Origin: Bradyrhizobium sp. CB2312
GTDB taxonomy: Bacteria > Pseudomonadota > Alphaproteobacteria > Rhizobiales > Xanthobacteraceae
Assembly (NCBI RefSeq): GCF_029714425.1
Contig: NZ_CP121668.1
Coordinates: 9,259,501-9,323,500 of the forward strand
DNA length: 64,000 nt
Reading direction: 5' to 3'
Made by a program: the position numbers and the translations under genes. The notes below the pieces were generated by a model. The model was not told the origin of the DNA, searched no databases, and saw nothing but the letters and a program-made list of their open reading frames with translations. The stretch's first letter is position 1. Each line of letters opens with the position of its first letter. Shown in pieces: positions 53,086-61,708 of this stretch.

Positions 53086-53565
53086 TTACATGCTCTTTCG
53101 GCGCAGATGCACGATGACGTCGAGCCGCGCGATCTCATGGCCGGGAAGCGCCTCGGGCATTCTGGTGAAGGCGAGGCCATCGGCGACATCGACCAGCACA
53201 TCCTCGCCTTCGAGGTAGAAGTGCGGGTGCACTGACGTGTCGGTATCGAAGAACGACTTGATGCCGTCAGCGGCGATCCGGCGCAACAGGCCGGCTTCCG
53301 TGAACTGATTCAGGGTGTTGTAGACGGTCGCAAGCGACAGATAGGCGTTCGCGGCCATTGCCTCTTCATAAAGGCTCTCCGCGGTGACGTGACGGTGGCC
53401 GCGCAGGAACAGCAACTGGCCAAGCGCCAGGCGCTGGCGGGTTGGCCGCAGGCCGGCATCGACGAGCAATTGCAGGCAGTGCCGCATGCCCTCATCAAGC
53501 TCAGGTCCGACGCAGTCAGATCCGCTGTCGTCGGCCGTAGCGATATTCGTGGCCTGCATGTCCAT
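53086..53565 (-). CDS. Irr-type Fur-family iron response regulator (paralog without haem regulatory motif)
   Basis: A 159-residue Fur-superfamily DNA-binding protein closely resembling rhizobial Irr: LRPTRQRLALGQLLF, HVTAESLYEEA and LSLATVYNTLNQFTEAGLLR cover the winged helix, and FFDTDTSVHPHFYLEGED covers the metal/haem region. The Irr N-terminal haem motif GCPWHD is absent (CVGPELDEG instead), and the His cluster reads HPH (113-115) rather than HHH. It is therefore probably the second, Irr2-like member, with altered haem control. The start at 53565 was chosen over 53664 for length. It is divergent from a 103-residue protein gene. Confidence 0.82.
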   Translation of the reverse strand: MDMQATNIATADDSGSDCVGPELDEGMRHCLQLLVDAGLRPTRQRLALGQLLFLRGHRHVTAESLYEEAMAANAYLSLATVYNTLNQFTEAGLLRRIAADGIKSFFDTDTSVHPHFYLEGEDVLVDVADGLAFTRMPEALPGHEIARLDVIVHLRRKSM

Positions 53566-53748
53566 CGATCGTCTCACGTCTGCAAGAACCAGGACGCGCA
53601 ACAGAACATCCCGCCAGTTGCTATTGGATCGCAGAAGCGGCGACCCGGCGTTGATCCGGATCAAATTCGGCGCCGCCCCGCCTCTGACCTATCGCAAGGC
53701 TGTCCGGTTTATTCCCGGCCACAATGCGAAGATATCGATGAGGCTCAC

Positions 53749-54060
53749 ATGTCCAGGCCGGTTCCCGACAAGGCAGAGGTCGCGCTCGAATATCCCGACA
53801 AGTTCTATGTCGGCACCTTCGAGCATTCATCGCGTTTCGAGGCGCGGCTCGACGGCAGCGGCGTTGCGCTCGTGCTGCAACATCCGGGCGCGGCCGATGA
53901 GCGCAAATCGGTGCACCTGCACATCAATTTCGGGCTGCTCGCCGGCATCCTGCGGGAGCTTGCCGGCAGCGTCGCCGCCCTCCCCAAGGACGACATCGCA
54001 CATCGCGAGCAGCTCGCAGACGCGCTCGACGAATTGCGAAAGGCGCTGCGGACGCCCTGA
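53749..54060 (+). CDS. Small conserved hypothetical protein
   Basis: A 103-residue cytosolic protein starting MSRPVPDKAEVALEYPDKFY after GAGG. A beta-rich N-terminal half (YVGTFEHSSRFEARLDGSGV, ALVLQHPG) is followed by a helical, acidic C-terminus (ELADALDELRKAL after REQ). No family is recognised. It is divergent from the Irr-like gene and converges with the DUF2147 gene, leaving 3 bp between their ends. Confidence 0.6.
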   Translation: MSRPVPDKAEVALEYPDKFYVGTFEHSSRFEARLDGSGVALVLQHPGAADERKSVHLHINFGLLAGILRELAGSVAALPKDDIAHREQLADALDELRKALRTP

Positions 54061-54063
54061 AGG

Positions 54064-54633
54064 CTACTTCGTTTTCACCTGGATCGGCTTCGGCGCCGGC
54101 ACGGCGGCCCATTCCTTGTCGGCGCGGGGGCCGTTGAGATCGCCGGTCAGTCCGACGAGCTGGCCGGGTAGCACGTCGAGCGTCTGCTGCCAGGTCTGGG
54201 TCTGGCACAGAAATCTTATGAGGCAGCCCTTCAGCTTGAGGCGGTCGGGAGACTCGCGCCAGAGCGAGACCGAATAGGACCTGCCGTCCTCGGCATTATA
54301 GATCTCGCCCGCAAACCGCCCCTCGGCCGTCGCCTGCAAGCCCATGATGAACTGGTGGCCGAGCAGCGCCCGGGCGCGCTTGTCGGGATCCGGATTCTGG
54401 CTGTCGCGATAAGGCTGGCCGCGCTTGTCGGCGGGCTCTTTCATCCAGACGATGAAGCCGCAGATGCGATCGCGCGAGGGACCGCAGCGCTCGAGCCGGA
54501 TGCGGGCGCGGCCGTCCTCGACCAGCCAGGTGCCGCTCGGATCCGGCGGTGCGGCGGCGCCGGCGCGGTCGCCAAAGGCCATCAGCACGATCGTGATCGC
54601 GATGCGCAGCACGAAGCGAAGCAGGAGGTTCAT
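54064..54633 (-). CDS. Exported DUF2147-family protein
   Basis: A 189-residue protein with signal peptide MNLLLRFVLRIAITIVLMAF ending near AGAAAPPD. The mature domain (GTWLVEDGRARIRLERCG, then GFIVWMKEP and LGHQFIMGLQATAEGRFAGE, GEIYNAEDGRSYSVSLW, LKGCLIRFLCQTQTW) matches DUF2147, a lipocalin-like envelope domain whose members are often induced by solvents or stress. The ATG at 54633 follows AAAGG; a GTG three codons upstream is less likely. It forms a pair with the DUF3313 lipoprotein gene, 32 bp upstream. Confidence 0.82.
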   Translation of the reverse strand: MNLLLRFVLRIAITIVLMAFGDRAGAAAPPDPSGTWLVEDGRARIRLERCGPSRDRICGFIVWMKEPADKRGQPYRDSQNPDPDKRARALLGHQFIMGLQATAEGRFAGEIYNAEDGRSYSVSLWRESPDRLKLKGCLIRFLCQTQTWQQTLDVLPGQLVGLTGDLNGPRADKEWAAVPAPKPIQVKTK

Positions 54634-54665
54634 CAGTGGCACCTTTCGTTGGATTGGTCGCGGCG

Positions 54666-55322
54666 TCAGTTCAGTTGCGCCATCAGCGCGTCGGCGCCCT
54701 TGTCGAGGCCGGCGGTGGCGGCTGCGAGCGCGCCTGCGGTGGCCTTGATGTCGTAGGCGCCGGGATATTGCTTGGTGACGTAGGCGCTGATCAGCCGTGA
54801 GGTCGTGGCGTCGAAGATCTCGACGCCGTAGATGACCGAGCCGGTCAAGGTGCCCTCGCCGTCGCGCGCGGCCTGCACGCCGTTATAGACCGCACCGGCG
54901 ACGTCGAAGCGGGAGAGCGTGCCGAGCACGGGCGTGTTGGTGACGGCGCCGGTAAGCGTCAGCCTGATCCGCAGCGTGTTCGGCCCGCGATCGCGCACCA
55001 GCGCGAAGCGGCCCCGCAGCCGGTCGGCGAAGCAATTCTGCATGTGGGCGGCGAGCGTCGCCTTGTCCTTGGCGGACATGTCGCCGAACTGATGATCCTT
55101 GCCGCGGTAGATCACGACGGGATCGAGGATCACTTTATTATAGGCGCGCCAGTCGACCGGCGTGGAATAGCGATAGGGCACACGGCCGTCCGACTTGTCT
55201 GGCACCATGTAGGCCGACGACGCCATCTCCGAATAGGGCACGGGCACGACCGAGGCGCAGCCGGCCGCGGCCACGCAAAACAGCAGCGTTCCCAGACCGC
55301 GCAGCGCGATCGAGCGATCCAT
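54666..55322 (-). CDS. DUF3313-family lipoprotein
   Basis: A 218-residue lipoprotein with a lipobox AAGCASV at the end of the signal peptide (Cys22). The mature domain (YNKVILDPVVIYRGKDHQFG and LRIRLTLTGAVTNTPVLGTL) matches DUF3313, an outer-membrane-associated family of unknown function. It is probably co-transcribed with the DUF2147 gene downstream. A TetR-type palindrome lies about 195 bp upstream, so the adjacent TetR regulator may control this pair. Confidence 0.82.
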   Translation of the reverse strand: MDRSIALRGLGTLLFCVAAAGCASVVPVPYSEMASSAYMVPDKSDGRVPYRYSTPVDWRAYNKVILDPVVIYRGKDHQFGDMSAKDKATLAAHMQNCFADRLRGRFALVRDRGPNTLRIRLTLTGAVTNTPVLGTLSRFDVAGAVYNGVQAARDGEGTLTGSVIYGVEIFDATTSRLISAYVTKQYPGAYDIKATAGALAAATAGLDKGADALMAQLN

Positions 55323-55516
55323 TCCAGACTCCTCAAGTGGCTTTTGTGAAAGGCCGATTTTGCAAGAGGCCTTTTTGGGAAGGTCTTTTGAGAAAAGCTT
55401 CGGTGGCCGCAGCCGCGTATGGGACCAGACGCGGCTGCGGCGCTCACCATCGCCGGCCCGGGGCTTCTCCGGGGCCAGTTCGGAAGCCTCGGGCCGTCTC
55501 AGTGTTTCGATTTATA

Positions 55517-55534
55517 AAACCGACCAGTTGGTTT
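55517..55534. promoter_or_regulatory. TetR-type operator palindrome
   Basis: AAACCGACCAGTTGGTTT is an inverted repeat with seven of eight bases complementary in each half. It closely resembles the ACCGACCGGTCGGT-type operators bound by many TetR regulators. It lies between the end of the TetR gene and the start of the lipoprotein gene, both on the minus strand, so it could repress the lipoprotein operon. Confidence 0.55.
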
Positions 55535-55618
55535 GTAAAGTCGCAAAATGACAGCCTGACGCATTTGGCCGCAGGCGCGGCTTTGAGCAGGTCATGGCAA
55601 GCTTTCGTTAACGATGAA

Positions 55619-56254
55619 TCAGGCGCGCTTGCGCCGCGTTGCGGCCTTTGCCGCCGACGGCGCCGCAGATTTGGCGGCGCGCGTGGCCGGCTGTTCGAGG
55701 CCGGTCCACTGCGTATCATCGAGCAGGCGCGCGAACAGTCGCTGGTGCTCGTCCTTGTCGAGCGGCGACATGCCAAACAGCGAGCTCAGCAGCAGGCCCA
55801 TCGCGCCGGCCCAGCGCAGCATCGCAAGATCGGGATCGGTGGCTTCTTCCCTGATCGCCGCCATCCTCTCCATCTCGCGCTCGCGCGGCAACGCCATCAG
55901 GCGGGGATTCTCGACCATGGCTGCAACCAGCGCCAGCGCAGCGGAGTTCGGCGAGGCCGCGGCTTCGCGGACGGTGGCGAGCTGGGTCGCCAGATTGGGA
56001 TTGGCGGAGGTCTTGCTCACCTTCGCCATATAGGCTGCCGAGAATTCCTCAAAATGCGCCATCTGGCGCTCGAGCAACGCCTTCAGCACCGCCTCCTTGG
56101 TGCGGAACTGGTGCATCACGCCGCCCTTGCTGAGACCGCTCTCGCGCGCGATCGCATCGAGCGTCAGTCGGCCCGGACCGTCGCGCGCGATGATCGCGAT
56201 GGCCGCTTCGAGCGCGGCATTGCGGGATCGTTCGGAGCGGGTGGCGTTGTCCAT
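55619..56254 (-). CDS. TetR-family transcriptional repressor
   Basis: A 211-residue TetR/AcrR-type protein. The N-terminal helix-turn-helix (LEAAIAIIARDGPGRLTLDA, then IARESGLSKGGVMHQFRTKE) is complete, and the ligand-binding C-terminal part is helical. The last 20 residues are Ala/Lys/Arg-rich. The start at 56254 gives the typical N-terminus; a frame open to 56536 has an unrelated extension. CTTGTC-N5-GACAAG (56261-56277) immediately upstream may be an autoregulatory site. Confidence 0.88.
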   Translation of the reverse strand: MDNATRSERSRNAALEAAIAIIARDGPGRLTLDAIARESGLSKGGVMHQFRTKEAVLKALLERQMAHFEEFSAAYMAKVSKTSANPNLATQLATVREAAASPNSAALALVAAMVENPRLMALPREREMERMAAIREEATDPDLAMLRWAGAMGLLLSSLFGMSPLDKDEHQRLFARLLDDTQWTGLEQPATRAAKSAAPSAAKAATRRKRA

Positions 56255-56260
56255 GGCCGA

Positions 56261-56277
56261 CTTGTCTCCGTGACAAG
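56261..56277. promoter_or_regulatory. Short palindrome upstream of the TetR gene
   Basis: CTTGTC and GACAAG are separated by five bases, ending 7 bp upstream of the TetR start codon. It could be an autoregulatory operator or an RNA hairpin covering the ribosome-binding site, which lies inside it (GGAG in the loop on the minus strand). Confidence 0.35.
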
Positions 56278-56398
56278 ACAATGAATCAAGTAAAAACGGG
56301 ACGCGCTGTACATTTTTTGGGCGAACGCTGTCGAGACTTTCATCTTGCGGCGCCGAATGGGACTGTGTGAGCCTCGATATCGGATGGGGACTGAGATG

Positions 56399-56450
56399 GG
56401 CCGGCCGTCGCTTCGCGCGCGAGCACGTCGCGAAGCGTTTGCGGCCGGCC
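56399..56450 (+). other. Strong stem-loop in the leader of the second Opp operon
   Basis: GGCCGGCC (56399-56406) pairs with GGCCGGCC (56443-56450), and GCTTCGCG (56410-56417) pairs exactly with CGCGAAGC (56429-56436). The stem ends 20 bp before the ATG at 56471. In the mRNA it would lie next to the ribosome-binding region; it could modulate translation or mRNA decay. Confidence 0.5.
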
Positions 56451-56470
56451 GCGCTTGAGAAAGATACGAT

Positions 56471-58021
56471 ATGCCAAAACGAGTGTTGCTTGGTCTCCTC
56501 CTGGCTTGCGGCCTCACGGCCCCGGCGCTGGCGCAAGAGCCGAAAACGGGGGGCGTGATCAATGCCGTGATCCAGCCCGAACCGCCCGGCCTGATGCTTG
56601 CGCAGGTCCAGAACGGCCCGACCCAGATGGTCTCGGGCAACATCTTCGAGGGCCTTTTGCGCTACAGCCCCAAGCTCGAGCCGCTACCGGAGCTGGCCGA
56701 AAGCTGGAGCGTCAGCGAGGACGCCAAGACCTACACCTTCAAGCTCAAGAAGGGCGTGACCTGGCATGACGGCAAGCCCTTCACCGCCGCCGACGTTCTG
56801 TTCTCGATGGAGATGCTGAAGCAGACGCACGCCCGTGCGCGCACCAATTTGGCGCAGGTCGACAAGATCGAGACGCCGGACGACTATACGGTGGTCTTCA
56901 CGCTGAAGCAGCCGTTCGGTCCGTTCCTCGGCATCTTCGAGGTCGGCTCGATGCCGATGGTGCCGAAACATCTCTACGAAGGCACCGACTGGAAGACCAA
57001 CCCCTACAACAACGCACCGGTCGGCACCGGCCCCTTCATGTTCAAGGAGTGGCAGAAGGGCTCGTTCATCCGCCTGGTCAAGAACCCGAACTACCACGAA
57101 AAGGGCAAGCCCTACATCGACGAGATCTACTGGCAGATCATCCCCGACGCGGCCGCGCGCTCGGTGGCGTATGAGACCGGCAAGGTCGACGTTCTGCCCG
57201 GCGGCTCGGTCGAGAATTTCGACGTGCCGCGCCTCTCCAAGCTGAAGGACACCTGCGTCACCGGCGCCGGCTGGGAGTTCTTCTCGCCGCTGGCCTGGCT
57301 ATGGCTGAACAACCGCCAGGGGCCGCTCGCCGACAAGCGGGTGCGGCAGGCCATCATGTACGCGATCGACCGCGATTTTGCCAAGGACGTGATCTGGAAC
57401 GGGCTCGGCAAGGTCGCGACCGGCCCTTCGTCCTCGGCCATCAAATACTACACCGACGACGTGAAGAAATATCCGTACGATCCGGCCAAGGCCAAGGCGC
57501 TGCTGAAGGAAGCCGGCTACAAGGGCGAGAAGATCCGCCTCTTGCCGCTCGCCTATGGCGAGACCTGGCAGCGCTGGGGTGAAGCGGTGAAGCAGAATCT
57601 CCAGGACGTCGGCATGAACATCGAGACGATCGCCACCGACGTTGCCGGCGGCAACCAGAAGATCGGTGACTGGGACTACGACATCGCCTTCACCTATCTC
57701 TACCAGTATGGCGATCCCGCCCTCGGCGTCGGCCGCAATTACATCTCCAGCAACATCGCGAAGGGACAGATCTTCAACAACGTCGAGGGCTACGTGAACC
57801 CGGAGATCGACAAGCTGTTTGCCGACGGCGCGACCGCGACCCCGGATTCCAAGCGCAAGGAGATCTACGACAAGGCGCAGAAGATCCTGGTCGAGGACGT
57901 GCCGGTGGCCTGGATGCTCGAGCTGCAATTCCCGACCATCACGCGCTGCAAGGTCAAGAACCTGATCACCACCGGCATCGGCGTCAATGACGGTTTCAAG
58001 GACGCATGGCTCGACAAGTGA
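56471..58021 (+). CDS. Peptide-type ABC transporter solute-binding protein (family 5)
   Basis: A 516-residue periplasmic SBP_bac_5 protein. The signal peptide MPKRVLLGLLLACGLTAPAL ends near AQEPKTGG. YTFKLKKGVTWHDGKPFTAA and VGTGPFMFKEWQKGSFIRLV are family motifs. It heads a plus-strand operon with two permeases and a fused ATPase. It differs clearly from the two binding proteins at 6.5-10 kb, so this system is an independent importer. A hairpin precedes its start, and a composite palindrome separates it from the permease gene. Confidence 0.93.
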   Translation: MPKRVLLGLLLACGLTAPALAQEPKTGGVINAVIQPEPPGLMLAQVQNGPTQMVSGNIFEGLLRYSPKLEPLPELAESWSVSEDAKTYTFKLKKGVTWHDGKPFTAADVLFSMEMLKQTHARARTNLAQVDKIETPDDYTVVFTLKQPFGPFLGIFEVGSMPMVPKHLYEGTDWKTNPYNNAPVGTGPFMFKEWQKGSFIRLVKNPNYHEKGKPYIDEIYWQIIPDAAARSVAYETGKVDVLPGGSVENFDVPRLSKLKDTCVTGAGWEFFSPLAWLWLNNRQGPLADKRVRQAIMYAIDRDFAKDVIWNGLGKVATGPSSSAIKYYTDDVKKYPYDPAKAKALLKEAGYKGEKIRLLPLAYGETWQRWGEAVKQNLQDVGMNIETIATDVAGGNQKIGDWDYDIAFTYLYQYGDPALGVGRNYISSNIAKGQIFNNVEGYVNPEIDKLFADGATATPDSKRKEIYDKAQKILVEDVPVAWMLELQFPTITRCKVKNLITTGIGVNDGFKDAWLDK

Positions 58022-58029
58022 TGAGCCTC

Positions 58030-58213
58030 TTACCTCTCCCCGCCTGCGGGGAGAGGTCGACGCGCCCCGAGCGATGCGAAGCATCGTCTCGCGCGCGGCG
58101 GGTGAGGGGGTACATGTCCCTCGGCAACGTCCTGCCGTGGGGAGAGGCCCCTCACCCCAACGCTCTCAGAGCGAGCGAAGCTCGTCTCGCCCCCGCAAGG
58201 GCGGGGCGAGGGA
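58030..58213. repeat. Composite C/G-rich palindrome (copy 7), between binding protein and permease genes
   Basis: TTACCTCTCCCCGCCTGCGG at 58030 with GGGGAGAGG, and CGCCCCCGCAAGGGCGGGGCG near 58189, are hairpins separated by GGTGAGGGGG arms. As in the first Opp operon, it fills the gap between the binding-protein and permease genes. Confidence 0.7.
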
Positions 58214-58263
58214 GCGCACTGCCCCAGTGATTCCTGGTCAACTCACCAAGATGACTTTCTAAG

Positions 58264-59235
58264 ATGCTCTCCTTCGTAGCCCAGCGTGTCCTCAAGGGCG
58301 TGATCGTCCTGCTCGCGATCGTCGTCCTCAATTTCTTCCTGATCCGGCTTGCGCCCGGCGATCCCGCGGTCGTGATGGCGGGCGAGGCCGGCGCCAGTGA
58401 CCAGGTCTTCGTCAAGCAGCTCCGGGAAAAGTTCGGCCTCGACAAGCCGCTGCCCGAGCAGCTCTTCATTTACGTCAAGGGCGTCGTCAGCCTCGACCTC
58501 GGCTTCTCCTTCCGCCAGCAGGCGCCGGTCGCGAAGCTGATCGGCGAGCGGCTGCCGGCGACGCTGCTGCTGACGCTGACGGCATTCGCGATTTCGCTCG
58601 CGCTCGGCGTTATCTTCGGCACCTTCGCCGCGCGCTTTGCCGGGACCTTCCTCGACACCGCCATCACCGTGTTCGCGCTGATCTTGTATGCCATGCCGAT
58701 CTTCTGGGTGGCCTTGATGGGCATCCTCCTGTTCTCGGTCACCATGGATTGGCTGCCGAGCTTCGGTTACGAAACGGTCGGCGCCAACTACACCGGGCTT
58801 GCCCATGCGGTGGACGTCGCAAAGCACCTGGTCATGCCCGCGATGACGCTCGGCCTGTTCTTCATGGCGACCTATACCCGCATGACGCGCGCCTCGATGC
58901 TCGAGGTGAAGCGCCTCGACTTCGTCAAGACCGCGCGCGCCAAGGGCCTCAGCGATGCCGTGATCCAGCGCCGCCATGTGCTGCGCAACGCGCTGCTGCC
59001 GGTCGTGACGCTTGCTGGCGTGCATTCCGGCACACTGATCGGGGGCGCCGTCATCACCGAGACCGTGTTCGCCTGGCCCGGCATCGGCCGCCTGATGTAC
59101 GACGCCCTGCTGCAGCGCGACTACAACCTGCTGCTCGGCGTGTTCGTGATCTGCTCCGCCATGGTGCTGATCTTCAACCTCATCACCGACCTCGTCTATC
59201 GCCTGGTCGACCCGCGCATCGAATTCGCCTCATGA
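58264..59235 (+). CDS. Peptide-type ABC transporter permease (DppB/OppB-like)
   Basis: A 323-residue permease with about six transmembrane helices. FLIRLAPGDPAVVMAGEAGA, KFGLDKPLPEQLFIYVKGVV, KTARAKGLSDAVIQRRHVLR (EAA loop) and VITETVFAWPGIGRLMYDAL are DppB hallmarks, and DPRIEFAS ends it. Its stop overlaps the start of the next permease (ATGA), so the proteins are made together. Confidence 0.93.
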   Translation: MLSFVAQRVLKGVIVLLAIVVLNFFLIRLAPGDPAVVMAGEAGASDQVFVKQLREKFGLDKPLPEQLFIYVKGVVSLDLGFSFRQQAPVAKLIGERLPATLLLTLTAFAISLALGVIFGTFAARFAGTFLDTAITVFALILYAMPIFWVALMGILLFSVTMDWLPSFGYETVGANYTGLAHAVDVAKHLVMPAMTLGLFFMATYTRMTRASMLEVKRLDFVKTARAKGLSDAVIQRRHVLRNALLPVVTLAGVHSGTLIGGAVITETVFAWPGIGRLMYDALLQRDYNLLLGVFVICSAMVLIFNLITDLVYRLVDPRIEFAS

Positions 59236-60071
59236 AACAGTTCTGGAAATCGATGCTGAAGAGCCCCAGCGGCGTCATCGGGCTCGTCATCTTGCTCTTC
59301 GCGATCTCGATCGCGGTGTTCGGACCGATGCTGTTCCCGAACTCGCCCTGGCGCATGGTGCAGCGGCCGTTCCTGCCGCCGTTCACGCTCTCGACGGTAC
59401 CGCTCGGCACCGACGCGCTCGGCCGCGACGTCTTCGCCGGCATGATCTTTGGCGCCCGCGTCTCGCTGCTGGTCGGCCTCGTCTCCACGCTGGTCGCACT
59501 CGTCGTCGGCGTGCCCATCGGCGCCATGGCCGGCTATTTCGGCGGCAAGGTTGACGACGCCTTGATGCGCTTTACCGAGTTCTTCCAGACCATTCCGAGC
59601 TTCGCGCTCGCCATCGTGCTGGTTGCGATCCTGCAGCCCTCGATCTATTCGATCGTGGCCTCGATCGCGGTGGTGAGCTGGCCGCCGGTCGCGCGCCTCG
59701 TCCGCGGCGAGGTGCTGTCGCTACGTACGCGCGAGTATGTCCAGGCCGCAATCGTCACCGGCCAAAGCAACAGCTGGATCATCCTGCGCGAGATTTTGCC
59801 GAATGCGTTGTCGCCGGTGATCGTGCTGGCATCATTGATGGTGGCGACCGCCATCCTCCTGGAATCCTCGCTGGCCTTCCTCGGCCTCGGCGATCCCAAT
59901 CTGATCTCCTGGGGCTACATGGTCGGCGCCGGCCGCACCGTGATCCGCCAGGCCTGGTGGATCACGGTGTTTCCCGGCGTCGCCATCCTGATCTCGGTGC
60001 TCGGGCTGAACCTGATCGGCGAAGGGCTCAACGACGCGCTCAATCCGCGCCTGTCGCGGGAGGGCCGCTGA
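59232..60071 (+). CDS. Peptide-type ABC transporter permease (DppC/OppC-like)
   Basis: A 279-residue permease starting MKQFWKSMLKSPSGVIGLVI. The DppC hallmarks VPLGTDALGRDVFAGMIFGA and the EAA loop QAAIVTGQSNSWIILREILP are present, and ESSLAFLGLGDPNLISWG is the typical later motif. The start overlaps the previous stop, and its stop (TGA at 60069-60071) overlaps the ATPase start, so three genes are translationally linked. A longer upstream frame is the antisense-free extension of the wrong frame. Confidence 0.92.
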   Translation: MKQFWKSMLKSPSGVIGLVILLFAISIAVFGPMLFPNSPWRMVQRPFLPPFTLSTVPLGTDALGRDVFAGMIFGARVSLLVGLVSTLVALVVGVPIGAMAGYFGGKVDDALMRFTEFFQTIPSFALAIVLVAILQPSIYSIVASIAVVSWPPVARLVRGEVLSLRTREYVQAAIVTGQSNSWIILREILPNALSPVIVLASLMVATAILLESSLAFLGLGDPNLISWGYMVGAGRTVIRQAWWITVFPGVAILISVLGLNLIGEGLNDALNPRLSREGR

Positions 60072-61693
60072 TGATGACCGCGCCGCCTGCCGTCTCCATC
60101 AAGAACTTGCGGATCGCGCTGCCCAAGGGCGCCGAGCGCCCCTTCGCGGTCGACGGTGTTTCGCTGGACTTGCGGCCCGGCAAGATCGTCTGCGTCGTCG
60201 GCGAGTCCGGCTCCGGCAAGTCGATGTGCGCCCACGCGCTGATGGGCCTGCTGCCCGATACGGTCTCGGTCACATCAGGCGAGATCCAGTTCGAGGGACG
60301 CGACCTGCTCAAGCTCGATGACGACGGCTGGCGCGATTTGCGTGGCCGCCGGCTCGCGATGATCTTTCAGGAGCCGATGACCGCGCTCAATCCGTTGATG
60401 CGGATCGGCGACCAGATGGCGGAGATGTTCGAGGCCCACGGCCTGCTCACGCCGAAGGAGCGGCGCGCGAGGGCGTTGGCGCTGGCGCGCGAGGTCGGCC
60501 TGCCCGACCCCGAGCGCATCGTGCGCGCCTATCCGCACCAGCTCTCCGGCGGTCAACGCCAGCGCGCCATGATCGCGATGGCGCTCGCGCTCGAACCGGC
60601 GGTGCTGGTCGCGGACGAGCCGACCACCGCGCTCGACGTCACCACGCAAGCACAGATCCTCAAACTGATCCGCAACCTCCAGCGCAACCGCAACATGGCG
60701 GTGATGTTCATCACCCACGACTTTGGCGTGGTTGCCGATATCGCCGACCAGGTCGTGGTGCTCAGGCACGGCAAGGTCGTCGAGGAAGGTCCCGCCGCGA
60801 CCGTATTCAACGAGCCGCGGCATGACTACACCAAGGCGCTCCTCGCTGCCGTGCCGTCGATGGATCCGCCGAAACGCGCGCCGCTCGACGACCAGGCCAG
60901 GGCCGTCGAGGTGATCGGGCTGGACAAGACCTATGTCACGTCGGGCGGCTGGTTCCGCGAGGATCGCCGTGTCGATGCCGCGCGCGCAGTCAACTTCAAC
61001 ATCCTCAAGGGCGAGACGCTCGGCCTCGTCGGCGAGTCCGGCTCCGGCAAATCGTCGGTCGCGCGCCTCGTGATGCGGCTGATCGAGGCCGACTGTGGCA
61101 CGGTGCGGATCGGCGAGACCGACCTCACACAGCTCTCCGGCAGGGCGCTGCGCGCCGAGCGCCACCGGATCCAGATGATCTTTCAGGATCCGTTCGCTTC
61201 GCTCAACCCGCGGCGCAAGATCGGCCACATCATCGCCGACGGCCCGATCGCAGCGGGCACCGATCCCAAGGTCGCGTTCGAGCGCGCTCGCGATCTCCTC
61301 AAGATGGTCGGCCTGGATGCCGGCGCGCTCGAGCGCTATCCGCACGAATTCTCCGGCGGCCAGCGCCAGCGCATCGGGATTGCCCGCGCGCTTGCACTGG
61401 AGCCCGAGATCATCGTCGCGGACGAAGCCGTCTCTGCGCTCGACGTCTCCGTGCAGGCGCAGGTGCTAAAGCTGCTCGAAGATCTCAAGGCACGCCTTGG
61501 CCTCTCGATGCTGTTCATCACCCACGACTTACGCGTCGCGGCTCAAATCTGCGATCGCATCGCGGTGATGCAGCGCGGCGCCATCGTCGAGCTGAAGCCG
61601 ACCGCGCAGCTCTTCGCCGCGCCGGAGCACGCCTACACGCGCGAACTGCTCGTGGCGGTGCCGGGACGGAAGGAACGTGCGCCGGCGGCGTGA
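60071..61693 (+). CDS. Fused double ATPase of a peptide-type ABC transporter (DppD-DppF/GsiA-like)
   Basis: A 540-residue protein with two complete nucleotide-binding domains. The first has Walker A GESGSGKS (44-51), signature LSGGQRQRAMIAMALALEPA and [12 protein letters not shown]; the second (from about residue 280) has Walker [30 protein letters not shown] and IIVADEAVSALD. OppD and OppF are thus fused, as in GsiA or YejF. It completes the operon of binding protein and two permeases. The first start is ATGATG at 60071. Confidence 0.93.
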   Translation: MMTAPPAVSIKNLRIALPKGAERPFAVDGVSLDLRPGKIVCVVGESGSGKSMCAHALMGLLPDTVSVTSGEIQFEGRDLLKLDDDGWRDLRGRRLAMIFQEPMTALNPLMRIGDQMAEMFEAHGLLTPKERRARALALAREVGLPDPERIVRAYPHQLSGGQRQRAMIAMALALEPAVLVADEPTTALDVTTQAQILKLIRNLQRNRNMAVMFITHDFGVVADIADQVVVLRHGKVVEEGPAATVFNEPRHDYTKALLAAVPSMDPPKRAPLDDQARAVEVIGLDKTYVTSGGWFREDRRVDAARAVNFNILKGETLGLVGESGSGKSSVARLVMRLIEADCGTVRIGETDLTQLSGRALRAERHRIQMIFQDPFASLNPRRKIGHIIADGPIAAGTDPKVAFERARDLLKMVGLDAGALERYPHEFSGGQRQRIGIARALALEPEIIVADEAVSALDVSVQAQVLKLLEDLKARLGLSMLFITHDLRVAAQICDRIAVMQRGAIVELKPTAQLFAAPEHAYTRELLVAVPGRKERAPAA

Positions 61694-61708
61694 GACCGCA
61701 AATCGCGA

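Noticed and set aside
58749-59231. Upstream extension of the second DppC-like permease
   Set aside because: It lies inside the DppB-like gene in another frame; the ATG at 59232 overlaps the preceding stop and gives the family N-terminus.
59957-60070. Upstream extension of the fused ATPase
   Set aside because: It overlaps the end of the permease gene in another frame; ATG at 60071 fits the family and the stop/start overlap.
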